This document shows positions 17,795-26,164 of a stretch of 64,000 nt of DNA, one piece after another. Location: the NCBI RefSeq assembly GCF_039542035.1, contig NZ_BAABHJ010000002.1:434001-498000 (forward strand), in the 5' to 3' direction. The stretch comes from Actinoallomurus liliacearum (GTDB lineage: Bacteria; Actinomycetota; Actinomycetes; Streptosporangiales; Streptosporangiaceae). How positions within the stretch are numbered: the first letter of the stretch is position 1; every line of letters begins with the position of its first letter. The notes under the pieces are model-generated. The model was not told where the DNA came from and ran no database searches. It worked only from the letters and a program-made list of their open reading frames with translations. A program made the translations under genes and the position numbers.

Positions 17795-18730
17795 TCAGGG
17801 CACGAGCACCGGGCGGCCGCGCAGGCCGCTCTTCTCCAGGAGCCGGTGGGCCGTCGCCGCCTCGGTCAGCGGGAACGTCCCGGCCACCCGCGGCGTAAGG
17901 CGTCCGTCGGCCGCGAGCAGCGCCAGCTCGGCCAGCCGCGGCCCGTCGGCGCGGATCCACACGTTGGCGACCCGGGTGCCGCGCAGCGCCGGCGGGGCCG
18001 CGCCGCCGACGACGGCCACGAACGCGCCGCCGCCGCGTACGGCCTCCAGCGCGGGGAGACCGACGACGGCCGCGTCGATCGCGGCGTCGACGCCACCGGG
18101 CACCACCGAGCGGACGGCCGCCGACAGCTCCCGCGTCCGGGGTACGAAGATCTCGGCGCCCAGCCCGCGGACCGGTTCCTCGTCCTGCGCCCCCGCGACC
18201 GCGACGACGCGGATCCCGCGCAGCGCGGCCAGTTCGGTGGCGAACCCGCCGACGGCACCGGCCGCGCCGGTGATCAGGAGGGTCTGCCCGGCCCGGAGGT
18301 CCAGGAGGTCCAGGGCCTGGTCGGCGGTGAGGACGTTCAGCGGCAAGGTGGCCGCCGTCTCCGGGGACAGCCCGGCCGGCCTGCGCGCGATGGCGTCCGC
18401 GTCGAGGACGACCTGGTCGGCGTGGGTGCCCAGGGGCAGGTCGAGCCGGTCGGACAGCCCGATGACCTCCTCTCCCGGCGCGAACCCGGCCACGCCGGGG
18501 CCGGTCGCCTCGACGACCCCGGCGACGTCCCAGCCGAGGCCGGTCACCTCGCGCGCCGCCATGATCCCGCCCTGGACGAGAAGACCGGCGCGGGCCGCGA
18601 CGTCGACGGGGTTGACGGCGGCGGCGCGGACCCGGACGCGTACCTGGCCGGAGCCCGGCTCGGGAACCGGGACCTCGGCGAGCTCCAGGGCCTCCGGGCC
18701 CCCGTAGGAACGAACGACGACCGCGCGCAT
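17795..18730 (-). CDS. NADPH:quinone oxidoreductase-like (zinc-free MDR)
   Basis: 311-residue medium-chain dehydrogenase/reductase. The N terminus MRAVVVRSYGGPEALEL and AAAVNPVDVAARAG mark the zinc-free quinone reductase group; the nucleotide-binding motif is LITGAAGAVGGFATELA (~150). No structural zinc cysteines are present. An AAAGGA site precedes the ATG. It is divergent from an HxlR regulator, a frequent arrangement in which the regulator controls an oxidoreductase during electrophile or quinone stress. Confidence 0.9.
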   Translation of the reverse strand: MRAVVVRSYGGPEALELAEVPVPEPGSGQVRVRVRAAAVNPVDVAARAGLLVQGGIMAAREVTGLGWDVAGVVEATGPGVAGFAPGEEVIGLSDRLDLPLGTHADQVVLDADAIARRPAGLSPETAATLPLNVLTADQALDLLDLRAGQTLLITGAAGAVGGFATELAALRGIRVVAVAGAQDEEPVRGLGAEIFVPRTRELSAAVRSVVPGGVDAAIDAAVVGLPALEAVRGGGAFVAVVGGAAPPALRGTRVANVWIRADGPRLAELALLAADGRLTPRVAGTFPLTEAATAHRLLEKSGLRGRPVLVP

Positions 18731-18798
18731 GGCGTAGTCCTTTCTCCGTGTGTCGGTTTGCGGTACACCGGAAACCTACGGATTGCTACTCTCTATCG

Positions 18799-18823
18799 GG
18801 AAGTACGTACCTGGAAGTGCGTA
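18799..18823. promoter_or_regulatory. Direct repeat in the oxidoreductase/HxlR control region
   Basis: GGAAGTACGTA and GGAAGTGCGTA (one mismatch) repeat with a 14-base period, the first containing the palindrome GTACGTAC. They sit 20 bases before the HxlR start and 70 before the divergent oxidoreductase. A candidate HxlR binding site. Confidence 0.4.
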
Positions 18824-18842
18824 AGCCACCCTCAGGAGAGCC

Positions 18843-19247
18843 ATGCCGACCCAGACCGCCGCCGAGCAACGGGCCGAGGCCCGCGCCGCCTTCGACGCGT
18901 ACCTCGCCACCTGCCCCGCCCGGGAGCTGCTCGACCGGATCAGCGACAAGTGGGTCACCCTCATCCTGAACGCGCTGGCCGACGGCCCACGGCGCTACAG
19001 CGACCTGGGCCGGACCATCGCGGGCGTGAGCCAGAAGATGCTCACCCAGACGCTGCGGACGCTCGAACGGGACGGCATGGTGACCCGCACCGTCACTCCG
19101 TCCGTACCGGTCCGTGTCGACTACGAGCTGACCCCGCTCGGTATGAGCCTGCTGCCGCTCGTCCAGGCGGCGAAGGAGTGGGCCGAGACGCACATCGGCG
19201 AGGTCCACGCCGCCCGCGCGACCTACGACGCGCCGGACGCCCCCTGA
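18843..19247 (+). CDS. HxlR-family transcriptional regulator
   Basis: 134 residues with the HxlR winged helix: CPARELLDRISDKWVTLILNALADGPRRYSDLGRTIAG, then SQKMLTQTLRTLERDGMV and the wing VRVDYELTPLGMSLL. The single cysteine (C22) lies at the position used by redox- or aldehyde-sensing HxlR proteins just before helix 1. Divergent from the quinone oxidoreductase gene, it most likely regulates it and itself. Confidence 0.9.
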   Translation: MPTQTAAEQRAEARAAFDAYLATCPARELLDRISDKWVTLILNALADGPRRYSDLGRTIAGVSQKMLTQTLRTLERDGMVTRTVTPSVPVRVDYELTPLGMSLLPLVQAAKEWAETHIGEVHAARATYDAPDAP

Positions 19248-19300
19248 CTTCGCGGCCCGGGGCGAAGGGGGCCGGTGCCGGTCCGGGAGAATGGCCGACC

Positions 19301-19897
19301 GTGAGCCGACGCGTAGAGATTCACTGGCCGACCTCAGCCGACGAGCGCCTACGCGCCGGTGTGCACCGGATGATCCACTCTGTCGTCGAGCTCGGCGGGG
19401 CGGTGGGCTGGCTGACCCCGCCCGAGCGGGCGGAGACCGACCGGTGGCTGGACGAGGTCCTCGACCGGGCCCGGGCCGGCGACGCCGCTCTGGCGCTGGC
19501 CCTCCTCGACGGCGAGGTGGCCGCCGGCGGCCTGTGGCGTCGCGGCGCCACCGACGTCTTCCGTCACAACGCGGAGGTGCAGAAGGTCATGGCGCACCCG
19601 AAGGCGCGCGGGCTCGGGCTGGGCCGGCGTGTCCTGGAGGCCGTCATCGACCACGCCCGCACGAACGGAATCGAGGTGCTGACCCTCGGCGCCCGGGGCA
19701 ACAACCACGGCGCCATCGAGCTGTACGAGCGGCTCGGCTTCCGCGAGTGGGGACGCCTGCCCAACGCGATCGAGGTCGGCGACCATCGGTACGACGACGT
19801 GCGGATGTTCCTCGAGCTGGGGCGTCCGGCCCACGTCATCCTGCGCGGCTCACCGCCCGACGGTCCCGGATACTCGCCCCGGCGGCCGCGGCCGTGA
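19301..19897 (+). CDS. GNAT-family N-acetyltransferase
   Basis: 198 residues with a GNAT fold; the acetyl-CoA loop is seen in VMAHPKARGLGLGRRVLEAVI and the C-terminal part ANNHGAIELYERLGF-like segment (GNNHGAIELYERLGFREWG). It starts at GTG. Its last 62 bases overlap the end of the convergent chelatase gene, which is unusual. The substrate is unknown. Confidence 0.85.
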   Translation: MSRRVEIHWPTSADERLRAGVHRMIHSVVELGGAVGWLTPPERAETDRWLDEVLDRARAGDAALALALLDGEVAAGGLWRRGATDVFRHNAEVQKVMAHPKARGLGLGRRVLEAVIDHARTNGIEVLTLGARGNNHGAIELYERLGFREWGRLPNAIEVGDHRYDDVRMFLELGRPAHVILRGSPPDGPGYSPRRPRP

Positions 19898-20552
19898 CCG
19901 CGTCGTCGTAGCGACGGAGGACGACCCGCGCCAGCGCGTCGTGCACGCCCAGCGGCGGTGCGACCGCGTCGGCGCCCGCGGCGAGCATGCGGTCGTGGAA
20001 GTGGCCGGGCGCCAGCAGGTAGGAGGCGACCGCGATCCGGCGCGCGCCCCGGGCCCGCAGGCCGCGCACGACCTCGGCGAGTTCGGGGCCCGCTCCGGCC
20101 GCCAGGCCGTACGACACGGGGCGGCGCAGGCGACGGCCCAGCAGGTGCGCGGCGGCGGCCGCGTCGGCGACTCCCCGCTGGTCGGAGGTGCCGGCCGCGC
20201 CCAGCACGACCGCGTCGGCGTGCCGGTGCCGTCCCAGCCGGTCGGCCAGTGCCCCGGCCAGCAGCGGGTGCGGTCCCAGGGGCCGGGCGACCGTGACGTA
20301 CGGGCCGGCGCGGCCGGGGATGTCGACCAGCGTGTGATAGCCGCGGCCGAGCATCAGCGGAACCGCCACGACCGGGCTCCGCACGGCGGGCAGCCCCGCG
20401 AGGGCGTCCTCCAGGGACGGCTCGGTGATCTCGGCGTACGACTCGACGACGGTCAGCCCGGGGCGCAGGACGCGGAGGCGGTCGAGAAGGGCGCGGATGA
20501 CGGCGGCTCCGGCCGGGTCGCGAGTGCCGTGCCCGACCGCGAGCAGCGTCAT
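19836..20552 (-). CDS. CbiX/SirB-like sirohydrochlorin chelatase
   Basis: 238 residues made of two tandem class-II chelatase half-domains: MTLLAVGHGTRDPAG with the metal-binding His and PLMLGRGYHTLVDIP in the first, VVLGAAGTSDQRG and SYLLAPGHFHDRML in the second. In a nitrite-reductase operon the expected role is insertion of iron into sirohydrochlorin to make siroheme for NirB. The ATG overlaps the stop of the upstream NnaR-type gene by four bases, so it is the last gene of nirB-nirD-nnaR-cbiX. The 3' end overlaps the convergent acetyltransferase gene. Confidence 0.88.
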   Translation of the reverse strand: MTLLAVGHGTRDPAGAAVIRALLDRLRVLRPGLTVVESYAEITEPSLEDALAGLPAVRSPVVAVPLMLGRGYHTLVDIPGRAGPYVTVARPLGPHPLLAGALADRLGRHRHADAVVLGAAGTSDQRGVADAAAAAHLLGRRLRRPVSYGLAAGAGPELAEVVRGLRARGARRIAVASYLLAPGHFHDRMLAAGADAVAPPLGVHDALARVVLRRYDDAVTAAAAGASIRDRRAVSRAG

Positions 20553-21727
20553 ACCGCCTCCGGGGCACCGGCGCGCGGGGTGGAGCGGATCGGTTCGCAG
20601 GCCAGCCGGTAACCGCGCTTGACCACGGTCTCGACGAGTCCACCCCGGCCCAGGCCGCGGCGCAGCCGCGCGACCGCCATCTCCACGGCGTGCTCGTCCG
20701 GGTACGGGCGCCCCTGGCTCGTGCCGCCCGGCAGCGTCCGGCTCGGCAGCACGGTGCACAGCTCGGCACGCGAGACCACGTGGCCGGGACGGCGGGCGAG
20801 GGCCCGCAGGATCGCCATCGGCGCCGGGGCGATCGGCTTGAGCTGCCCGTCGATCACCACGGCGTGTCCGCGCAGCTCAAGGGCGTGACCGGCCACGGCC
20901 ACCCGGCTGGACCGCCGGACGGGCAGCTCGGCGGCGAGCGCCCGGACGAGCGCGCCGAGGCGGGCGCGCTCGGGTCGTACCGTCGCGACGTCCCGCTCCT
21001 CCAGCGGCGCGGCGGTCACCGGACCGACGCACGCGGCGACCACCTGGGTGCGCAGCGCGTCCAGCAGCGGATCCTCGAGGTCGTCCTCGGCCGCGACGGC
21101 CAGGGTCGCGGACACCGCCGGGGCGCTGGTGAAGGTGATCGCGTCGATGGTGCCGGCCACCGCCTGCCCGACGAGCCTGCGCAACGGCGTCGGATCGTCC
21201 GTGCGGGCCCAGCGGTAGACCGGGACCTCCACGACGTCGGCGCCCGCGCGCCGCAGCGCGCCGGTGAGGTGCGGCGTCGGCTCGCCGTAGAGCTGGACGG
21301 CGATCCGCCGGCCCCGGACGTCCTCCTCCAGGAGGTGACGCAGCACCTCGTCGCAGTTCTCCGACTCGGGCGACCATGCCTCGGCCATCCCGGCGGCGCG
21401 CACGGCGCCCTTGGCCTTCGGGCCGCGCGCCAGGATGCGCACGTCGCCCAGGCGCTTGATCAGGTCGTCTCGCAGCCCCCAGCCGTCGGCCGTCTCCAGC
21501 CAGGCCCGAAGGCCGATGCCGGTCGTGACGATCACGTCGTCCACCGGGTCCGCGAGGATCTCGCGGGTGGCCGCCAGCAGCTCGGCGTCGTCGGCGAGCG
21601 GCAGCAGCCGGATCGCGGGGGCGTACACCACGCGGGCGCCCTTGCGCTCCAGCAGCGCCGACAGCTCCTCGTGCCGACGCGCCGCCGTGACGCCCACGGT
21701 GAATCCGGCCAGGGGCGCGTCGTTCAC
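20549..21727 (-). CDS. nnaR: NnaR-type regulator: uroporphyrinogen-III synthase domain plus winged helix
   Basis: 392 residues. Residues ~8-265 form a HemD-like domain (LAGFTVGVTAARRHEEL, VTTGIGLRAWLE, FTSAPAVSATL); residues ~300-380 form an OmpR-type winged helix (APAPMAILRALARRPGHVVSR, AVEMAVARLRRGLG, VVKRGYRLA). This HemD-plus-wHTH architecture inside nitrite operons is the nitrate-assimilation regulator NnaR known from Streptomyces and mycobacteria, which works with GlnR. The GTG overlaps the nirD stop. Being co-transcribed with nirBD, it could give positive feedback. Whether the HemD part is catalytic is not evident. Confidence 0.88.
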   Translation of the reverse strand: MNDAPLAGFTVGVTAARRHEELSALLERKGARVVYAPAIRLLPLADDAELLAATREILADPVDDVIVTTGIGLRAWLETADGWGLRDDLIKRLGDVRILARGPKAKGAVRAAGMAEAWSPESENCDEVLRHLLEEDVRGRRIAVQLYGEPTPHLTGALRRAGADVVEVPVYRWARTDDPTPLRRLVGQAVAGTIDAITFTSAPAVSATLAVAAEDDLEDPLLDALRTQVVAACVGPVTAAPLEERDVATVRPERARLGALVRALAAELPVRRSSRVAVAGHALELRGHAVVIDGQLKPIAPAPMAILRALARRPGHVVSRAELCTVLPSRTLPGGTSQGRPYPDEHAVEMAVARLRRGLGRGGLVETVVKRGYRLACEPIRSTPRAGAPEAV

Positions 21728-22098
21728 GACTCGGCCACCTCCACGCGGCCACCGGCACGCCGTATTCGGAAGGTCGGCACGGCCACGGCCGGGTCGTCCA
21801 GGCAGCGGCCCGTTGCGAGGTCGAACACCTGCTTGTACATCGGGGAGGCCACGGTGGGCAGCCCACCGCGGGTCCCGACGATCCCCCACGCCAGGACGTT
21901 CGCGCCGCTGAACGGGTCGTGCCCGGACAGGGCGTACAGCGCGCCGTCGTAGGTGCGGAAGATCGCGACCTGCCGGTCGCCGACCAGCGCGCAGACGCCG
22001 CGTTCGGGCTGCAGGTCGTCGTAGTCGCAGACGGTCGTCCACGTCCGCACGGCCGGCGTGCCGGTGATCGCGGGCGCCGGCGCCAGGGTCTCGGTCAA
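21724..22098 (-). CDS. nirD: Nitrite reductase small subunit NirD
   Basis: Rieske-fold small subunit of assimilatory NAD(P)H nitrite reductase (TWTTVCDYDDLQPERG, VAIFRTYDGALYALSGHDPFSG, ASPMYKQVFDLATGRCL) without the Rieske iron-sulfur ligands, as is normal for NirD. I place the start at a TTG (LTETLAPAP) because AGGGAG lies 8 bases upstream and there is no suitable ATG or GTG; length is 124 residues. It follows nirB after 64 bases and overlaps the nnaR start by four. Confidence 0.9.
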   Translation of the reverse strand: MTETLAPAPAITGTPAVRTWTTVCDYDDLQPERGVCALVGDRQVAIFRTYDGALYALSGHDPFSGANVLAWGIVGTRGGLPTVASPMYKQVFDLATGRCLDDPAVAVPTFRIRRAGGRVEVAES

Positions 22099-22162
22099 CG
22101 GGTGCTCCCTTCGCTCCGCCCGCCCGGTCGCCGCCCGCCGACCGGGAACGCGCACGTGCCGG

Positions 22163-24625
22163 TCAACGGGCCACCTCCTCCATCGCGGGCTTGATCTGGT
22201 CACGTTCGGGCTCGAAGACGATGCTCGGATCGGGCATGCCGGGCGCGTTGACGAAGGAGACGAAGCGGCGCAGCTTCTCGGGATCGTCCAGGATCGCCCG
22301 CCACTCGTCGGCGTAGTCCGACACGTGCCGTTCCATGGCCGCGTCCAGCTCGGCGCAGATGCCGAGCCGGTCGTCGACGATGACCTCGCGCAGGTAGTCG
22401 AGGCCACCCTCGAGGCCCTCCAGCCAGGACGCGGTGCGCTGCAGCCGGTCGGCGGTGCGGATGTAGAACATCAGGAACCGGTCGACGTAGCGGACCAGCG
22501 TGTCCTCGTCCAGGTCGCCGGCGAACAGGTCCGCGTGGCGCGGCCGCATTCCGCCGTTCCCGGCGACGTAGAGGTTCCAGCCCTTCTCGGTGGCGATGAC
22601 GCCGAAGTCCTTGCTCTGCGCCTCGGCGCACTCGCGGGCGCACCCGGACACCGCCGACTTGATCTTGTGCGGGGCGCGCAGGCCCCGGTAGCGCAGCTCG
22701 AGGCGGATGGCGAGGGCGACCGAGTCCTGGACGCCGTAGCGGCACCAGGTCGAGCCGACGCAGGACTTGACCGTACGGAGCGCCTTGCCGTACGCGTGGC
22801 CGGACTCGAACCCGGCGTCGATCAGCCTCTTCCAGATCTGCGGCAGCTGCTCGACGCGGGCTCCGAACAGGTCGATCCGCTGCCCACCGGTGATCTTGGT
22901 GTAGAGCCCGAACTCCCGGGCGACCTCGCCGATGACGATCAGCTTCTCGGGTGTGATCTCGCCCCCGGGGATGCGCGGCACCACCGAGTAGGTGCCGTTC
23001 TTCTGCAGGTTCGCGAGGAACCGGTCGTTGGTGTCCTGGAGGCCGGCCTGCTCGCCGTCGAGGATGTGGCCGTTGCCGAGACTGGCCAGGATCGAGGCGA
23101 CCGCCGGCTTGCAGATGTCACAGCCGCGGCCGCGCCCGTGTTCGGCGATCAGCTGGGAGAAGGTCGTGATGCCGCGCACCCGGACGATGTCGAACAGCTC
23201 GGCGCGGCTGTGGTCGAAGTGCTCGCAGAGGGCCTTGCTGACCTCGACGCCGGCGGCGGTCAGCTCCGCGTCGAGGATCTTCTTCACCAGCGGCACGCAG
23301 CTGCCGCAGCCGGTGCCCGCCCGGGTGCAGGCCTTCACGGCGGGCACGTCGGTGAGCCCGCCCTCGGCGATCGCCCCCCGGATCGTCCCGGCGGTCACGT
23401 TGTTGCAGCTGCAGATGATGGTCGACTCGGGCAGCGCGCCGCCCGCCGCCTCGGTGCCGCCGAACAGCGCCTGCTCGGGCGTGCCGGGCAGCTTCGCGCC
23501 GACGTACGCGCGCAGCGTCGGGTAGGACGAGGCGTCGCCGACCAGCACGCCGCCCAGGAGGGTCTGCGCGTCGTCGCTGACGACGAGGCGCTTGTAGATC
23601 CCGGCGATCGGGTCGGTGTAGATGACGTCGAGGGCGTCGGCGGACGGGTCGCCGAAGCTGGCGACGTCCACGCCCATCAGCTTGAGCTGGGTGGACAGGT
23701 CCGCGCCGGTGAACCGCGCCTCCCCGTCCAGCAGCCGGTCCGCGACCACCTCGGCCATCGTGAAGCACGGCCCGACCAGCCCGTAGACCATTCCGCCGGC
23801 CAGGGCGCACTCGCCGATGGCGAAGACGCGCGGGTCCTCGGTACGGCAGGCGTCGTCGACGACGACGCCGCCGCGCGGCCCCACCGGCAGGCCGGCCGCG
23901 CGGGCGAGGTCGTCGCGCGGGCGGACGCCGGCCGAGAAGACCACCACGTCGGCGGCGAGGACGACGTCCCCGGCCAGGCGCACCGCGCCGGGTTCGACGC
24001 GTTCGAGGCCGACGCCGGTGTGCACGGTCATGCCGAGGGCCTCGATGTGACGGCGCAGCATCGCGCCGCCGCCCTCGTCGAGCTGGCGCGGCATCAGCCA
24101 GGGCGCCACCTCGACGACGTGGGTGTCCAGGCCGAGCCCCTGCAGCGCGCGGGCGGCCTCCAGCCCGAGCAGTCCCCCGCCGACGACCACACCGGCCGCC
24201 CGCCTTGACATAGTAAGGTCGCCGCTCGCCGCGACGCGCAACGCGTCGAGGTCCTCGATCGTCCGGTAGACGAAGGCGTGCTCGGCGCCCGGCACCGGCG
24301 GCACGAACGGCACCGACCCGGTGGCCAGCACCAGCGCGTCGTAGGGCAGGGTCTCCCCCGCGTCCGTGCGGACCGTACGGGCGGCGCGGTCGATCGCGGC
24401 GACCCGCTCCCCGGTCCGTACGACCACGCTCTCGTCGTGCGACGGGTAGCCGAGGTCGGCGCCGTCGGTGAGGTAGGACGTCAGTGCGACGCGGTCGTAG
24501 GCCGCGCTCGGCTCCTCCCCGACCACCGTGATCCGCCACCGGTCGGCGGAGTCGCGCTCCCGCAGCGCCTCGACGAGGCGATGCGCCGCCGGGCCGTGGC
24601 CGACAACGACAAGACGGCTGGTCAT
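22163..24625 (-). CDS. nirB: Assimilatory nitrite reductase large subunit NirB
   Basis: 820 residues; reduces nitrite to ammonium in the cytoplasm with NAD(P)H. Order: FAD/NAD-binding domain (VVVGHGPAAHRLVEAL; VVVGGGLLGLEAA), BFD [2Fe-2S] domain (CSCNNVTAGTIRGA and GTGCGSC, ~405-445), ferredoxin-like repeats, and the siroheme/[4Fe-4S] site CVGSTWCRYG ... GCARECAEAQSKDFG (~625-670). All cluster cysteines are present. It begins its own transcription unit: a GlnR-type site and -10 lie 31-90 bases upstream and GGGGAGG precedes the ATG. nirD, nnaR and cbiX follow. Confidence 0.97.
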   Translation of the reverse strand: MTSRLVVVGHGPAAHRLVEALRERDSADRWRITVVGEEPSAAYDRVALTSYLTDGADLGYPSHDESVVVRTGERVAAIDRAARTVRTDAGETLPYDALVLATGSVPFVPPVPGAEHAFVYRTIEDLDALRVAASGDLTMSRRAAGVVVGGGLLGLEAARALQGLGLDTHVVEVAPWLMPRQLDEGGGAMLRRHIEALGMTVHTGVGLERVEPGAVRLAGDVVLAADVVVFSAGVRPRDDLARAAGLPVGPRGGVVVDDACRTEDPRVFAIGECALAGGMVYGLVGPCFTMAEVVADRLLDGEARFTGADLSTQLKLMGVDVASFGDPSADALDVIYTDPIAGIYKRLVVSDDAQTLLGGVLVGDASSYPTLRAYVGAKLPGTPEQALFGGTEAAGGALPESTIICSCNNVTAGTIRGAIAEGGLTDVPAVKACTRAGTGCGSCVPLVKKILDAELTAAGVEVSKALCEHFDHSRAELFDIVRVRGITTFSQLIAEHGRGRGCDICKPAVASILASLGNGHILDGEQAGLQDTNDRFLANLQKNGTYSVVPRIPGGEITPEKLIVIGEVAREFGLYTKITGGQRIDLFGARVEQLPQIWKRLIDAGFESGHAYGKALRTVKSCVGSTWCRYGVQDSVALAIRLELRYRGLRAPHKIKSAVSGCARECAEAQSKDFGVIATEKGWNLYVAGNGGMRPRHADLFAGDLDEDTLVRYVDRFLMFYIRTADRLQRTASWLEGLEGGLDYLREVIVDDRLGICAELDAAMERHVSDYADEWRAILDDPEKLRRFVSFVNAPGMPDPSIVFEPERDQIKPAMEEVAR

Positions 24626-24655
24626 CCGAATTCAGTCCTCCCCGACGCGACCTGA

Positions 24656-24714
24656 CCTCGATCTTGACCATCAGGCGTTTCGCGTCTGCGTCCCGCTTGT
24701 TACCGCTGTGCTAC
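24656..24714 (-). promoter_or_regulatory. nirB promoter with four-part GlnR-type box
   Basis: Read on the minus strand: GTAGC-N6-GTAAC-N6-GACGC-N6-GAAAC, then 10 bases, then CAAGAT as -10 followed by CGAGG. The 11-base phasing and the GTnAC/GAAAC alternation match the described actinomycete GlnR box. The nasA promoter has the same elements with the same spacing. Predicted start ~24654, giving a leader of ~30 bases with a good ribosome site. Confidence 0.75.
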
Positions 24715-24721
24715 AAGCCGC

Positions 24722-26164
24722 TCACGTACGGCCTGACCTGGTAGGAGACGTCACCTCCTGGGTTCCGAGCCATTCGAGGATCCCCTCGACCGTGTCCCGG
24801 CAGCCGCCGCAGCCCGTGGTGGCACGGGTCTCGGCGGCGACGCCGGAGACGTCCCGCGCGCCCGCCTCCCAGCACGCACGGATGCGCCCCTTGCTGACGT
24901 TGTTGCACGCGCAGACCGTCGCCGCGTCCGGCATCCGCACCGGCGTCTCGGCGGGCGTGACCGGGTTCAGCCCGTGGAACAACAGCGCCAGGCGGTCGGC
25001 CGGCACCGGCGCCGCCCGGTCGTACAGCTGGGTGAGCATCCCCGCGGTGGTGGTCTCGCCGACCAGGATCGCGCCGATCAGCCGGTCGTCCCGGATCACG
25101 ACCTTCTTGTACGTGCCGCGCGCCGGGTCGGCGAAGCGGATCACCTCCGCCTCGTCGTCACCGAGGTCGGTCTCGCCCATGGCGGCCAGCTCGATCCCTG
25201 CCGCCTTCAGCCGGGTGACCTGCCGTGATCCCTCGTACCGCGCGTCGCCGCCGGTGAGCAGATCGGCGAGGATCCGGGCCTGCTCCCACGCGGGCGCGAC
25301 CAGCCCGTACACCGTGCCCTGGTGCTGGGCGCACTCCCCGATCGCGTGCACGTCGGGGTCGTCCACCGAGCGCAGCCGGTCGTCGACGACGACGCCCCGG
25401 TCGACCGTGAGGCCCGCCTCGCGCGCGAGCCCGGTCCGCGGCCGGATGCCGCAGGCCAGCACCACCAGGTCGGCGGGCAGCACCGTGCCGTCGTCGAGTT
25501 CGATCCCGGTGACCCGGCCGCCGTCCGTCCGGGCCCCGGTCAACCGCGCTCCGACGAGCGTGCGGACGCCGAGGTCCCCGATCGTGCGCCGCAGGACGCC
25601 GCCGGCCTCGGCGTCCAGCTGCCGCTCCATCAGATGCCCGCCGAGGTGGACGACGGTCACCCGCAGCCCGCGCCCGGCCAGCCCGCGGGCCGCCTCCAGG
25701 CCGAGCAGCCCGCCGCCGACCACTACCGCGGACTCGGCGTCATCGGCCAGCCGGATGATGGCGCCGCAGTCGTCGAGCGTGCGGAAGGCGACGACGCCCT
25801 CGGCGTCCAGCCCCGGCAGCGGCGGCACGACCGGGGCGCTGCCGGTGGCGAGCACGAGCGTGTCGTACCCGGTGACGGTCCCGTCGTCGCAGGTCACCGT
25901 CTTGCGTTCCCGGTCGACCGCGACGATCTCCTGCCCGAGGCGGGCGTCGACGCCGTTCGCGGTGTACCACGCCGGATCCGTCAGGCCGATGTCGCCGGGC
26001 GCGGTGACACCGGCCAGGACGTTCGACAGCAGCACCCGGTTGTACGGCTGGGCGGTCTCGGCGCCGAAGACGGTGATCCGCAGGTCGCGGTCGTGGGCCC
26101 GTAGCTCGGAGACGAGCCGGGAGCCCGCCATGCCGTTGCCGACGACCACGATGTGTCCGTTCAC
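24722..26164 (-). CDS. FAD/NAD-dependent electron-transfer subunit with BFD domain (nitrate reductase partner)
   Basis: 480 residues resembling the N-terminal half of NirB: FAD motif VVVGNGMAGSRLVSEL, NAD motif VVVGGGLLGLEAARGL (~145), FAD-binding IGECAQHQGTVYG, and a C-terminal BFD [2Fe-2S] domain with CACNNVSKGRIRACW and TTGCGGCRDTVE. It lacks the sulfite-reductase module, so it is not a second NirB. Its GTG overlaps the nasA stop (GTGA), so it most likely passes electrons from NADH to NasA, as NasB does in other bacteria. The next gene, nirB, starts 97 bases on under a separate promoter. Confidence 0.88.
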   Translation of the reverse strand: MNGHIVVVGNGMAGSRLVSELRAHDRDLRITVFGAETAQPYNRVLLSNVLAGVTAPGDIGLTDPAWYTANGVDARLGQEIVAVDRERKTVTCDDGTVTGYDTLVLATGSAPVVPPLPGLDAEGVVAFRTLDDCGAIIRLADDAESAVVVGGGLLGLEAARGLAGRGLRVTVVHLGGHLMERQLDAEAGGVLRRTIGDLGVRTLVGARLTGARTDGGRVTGIELDDGTVLPADLVVLACGIRPRTGLAREAGLTVDRGVVVDDRLRSVDDPDVHAIGECAQHQGTVYGLVAPAWEQARILADLLTGGDARYEGSRQVTRLKAAGIELAAMGETDLGDDEAEVIRFADPARGTYKKVVIRDDRLIGAILVGETTTAGMLTQLYDRAAPVPADRLALLFHGLNPVTPAETPVRMPDAATVCACNNVSKGRIRACWEAGARDVSGVAAETRATTGCGGCRDTVEGILEWLGTQEVTSPTRSGRT

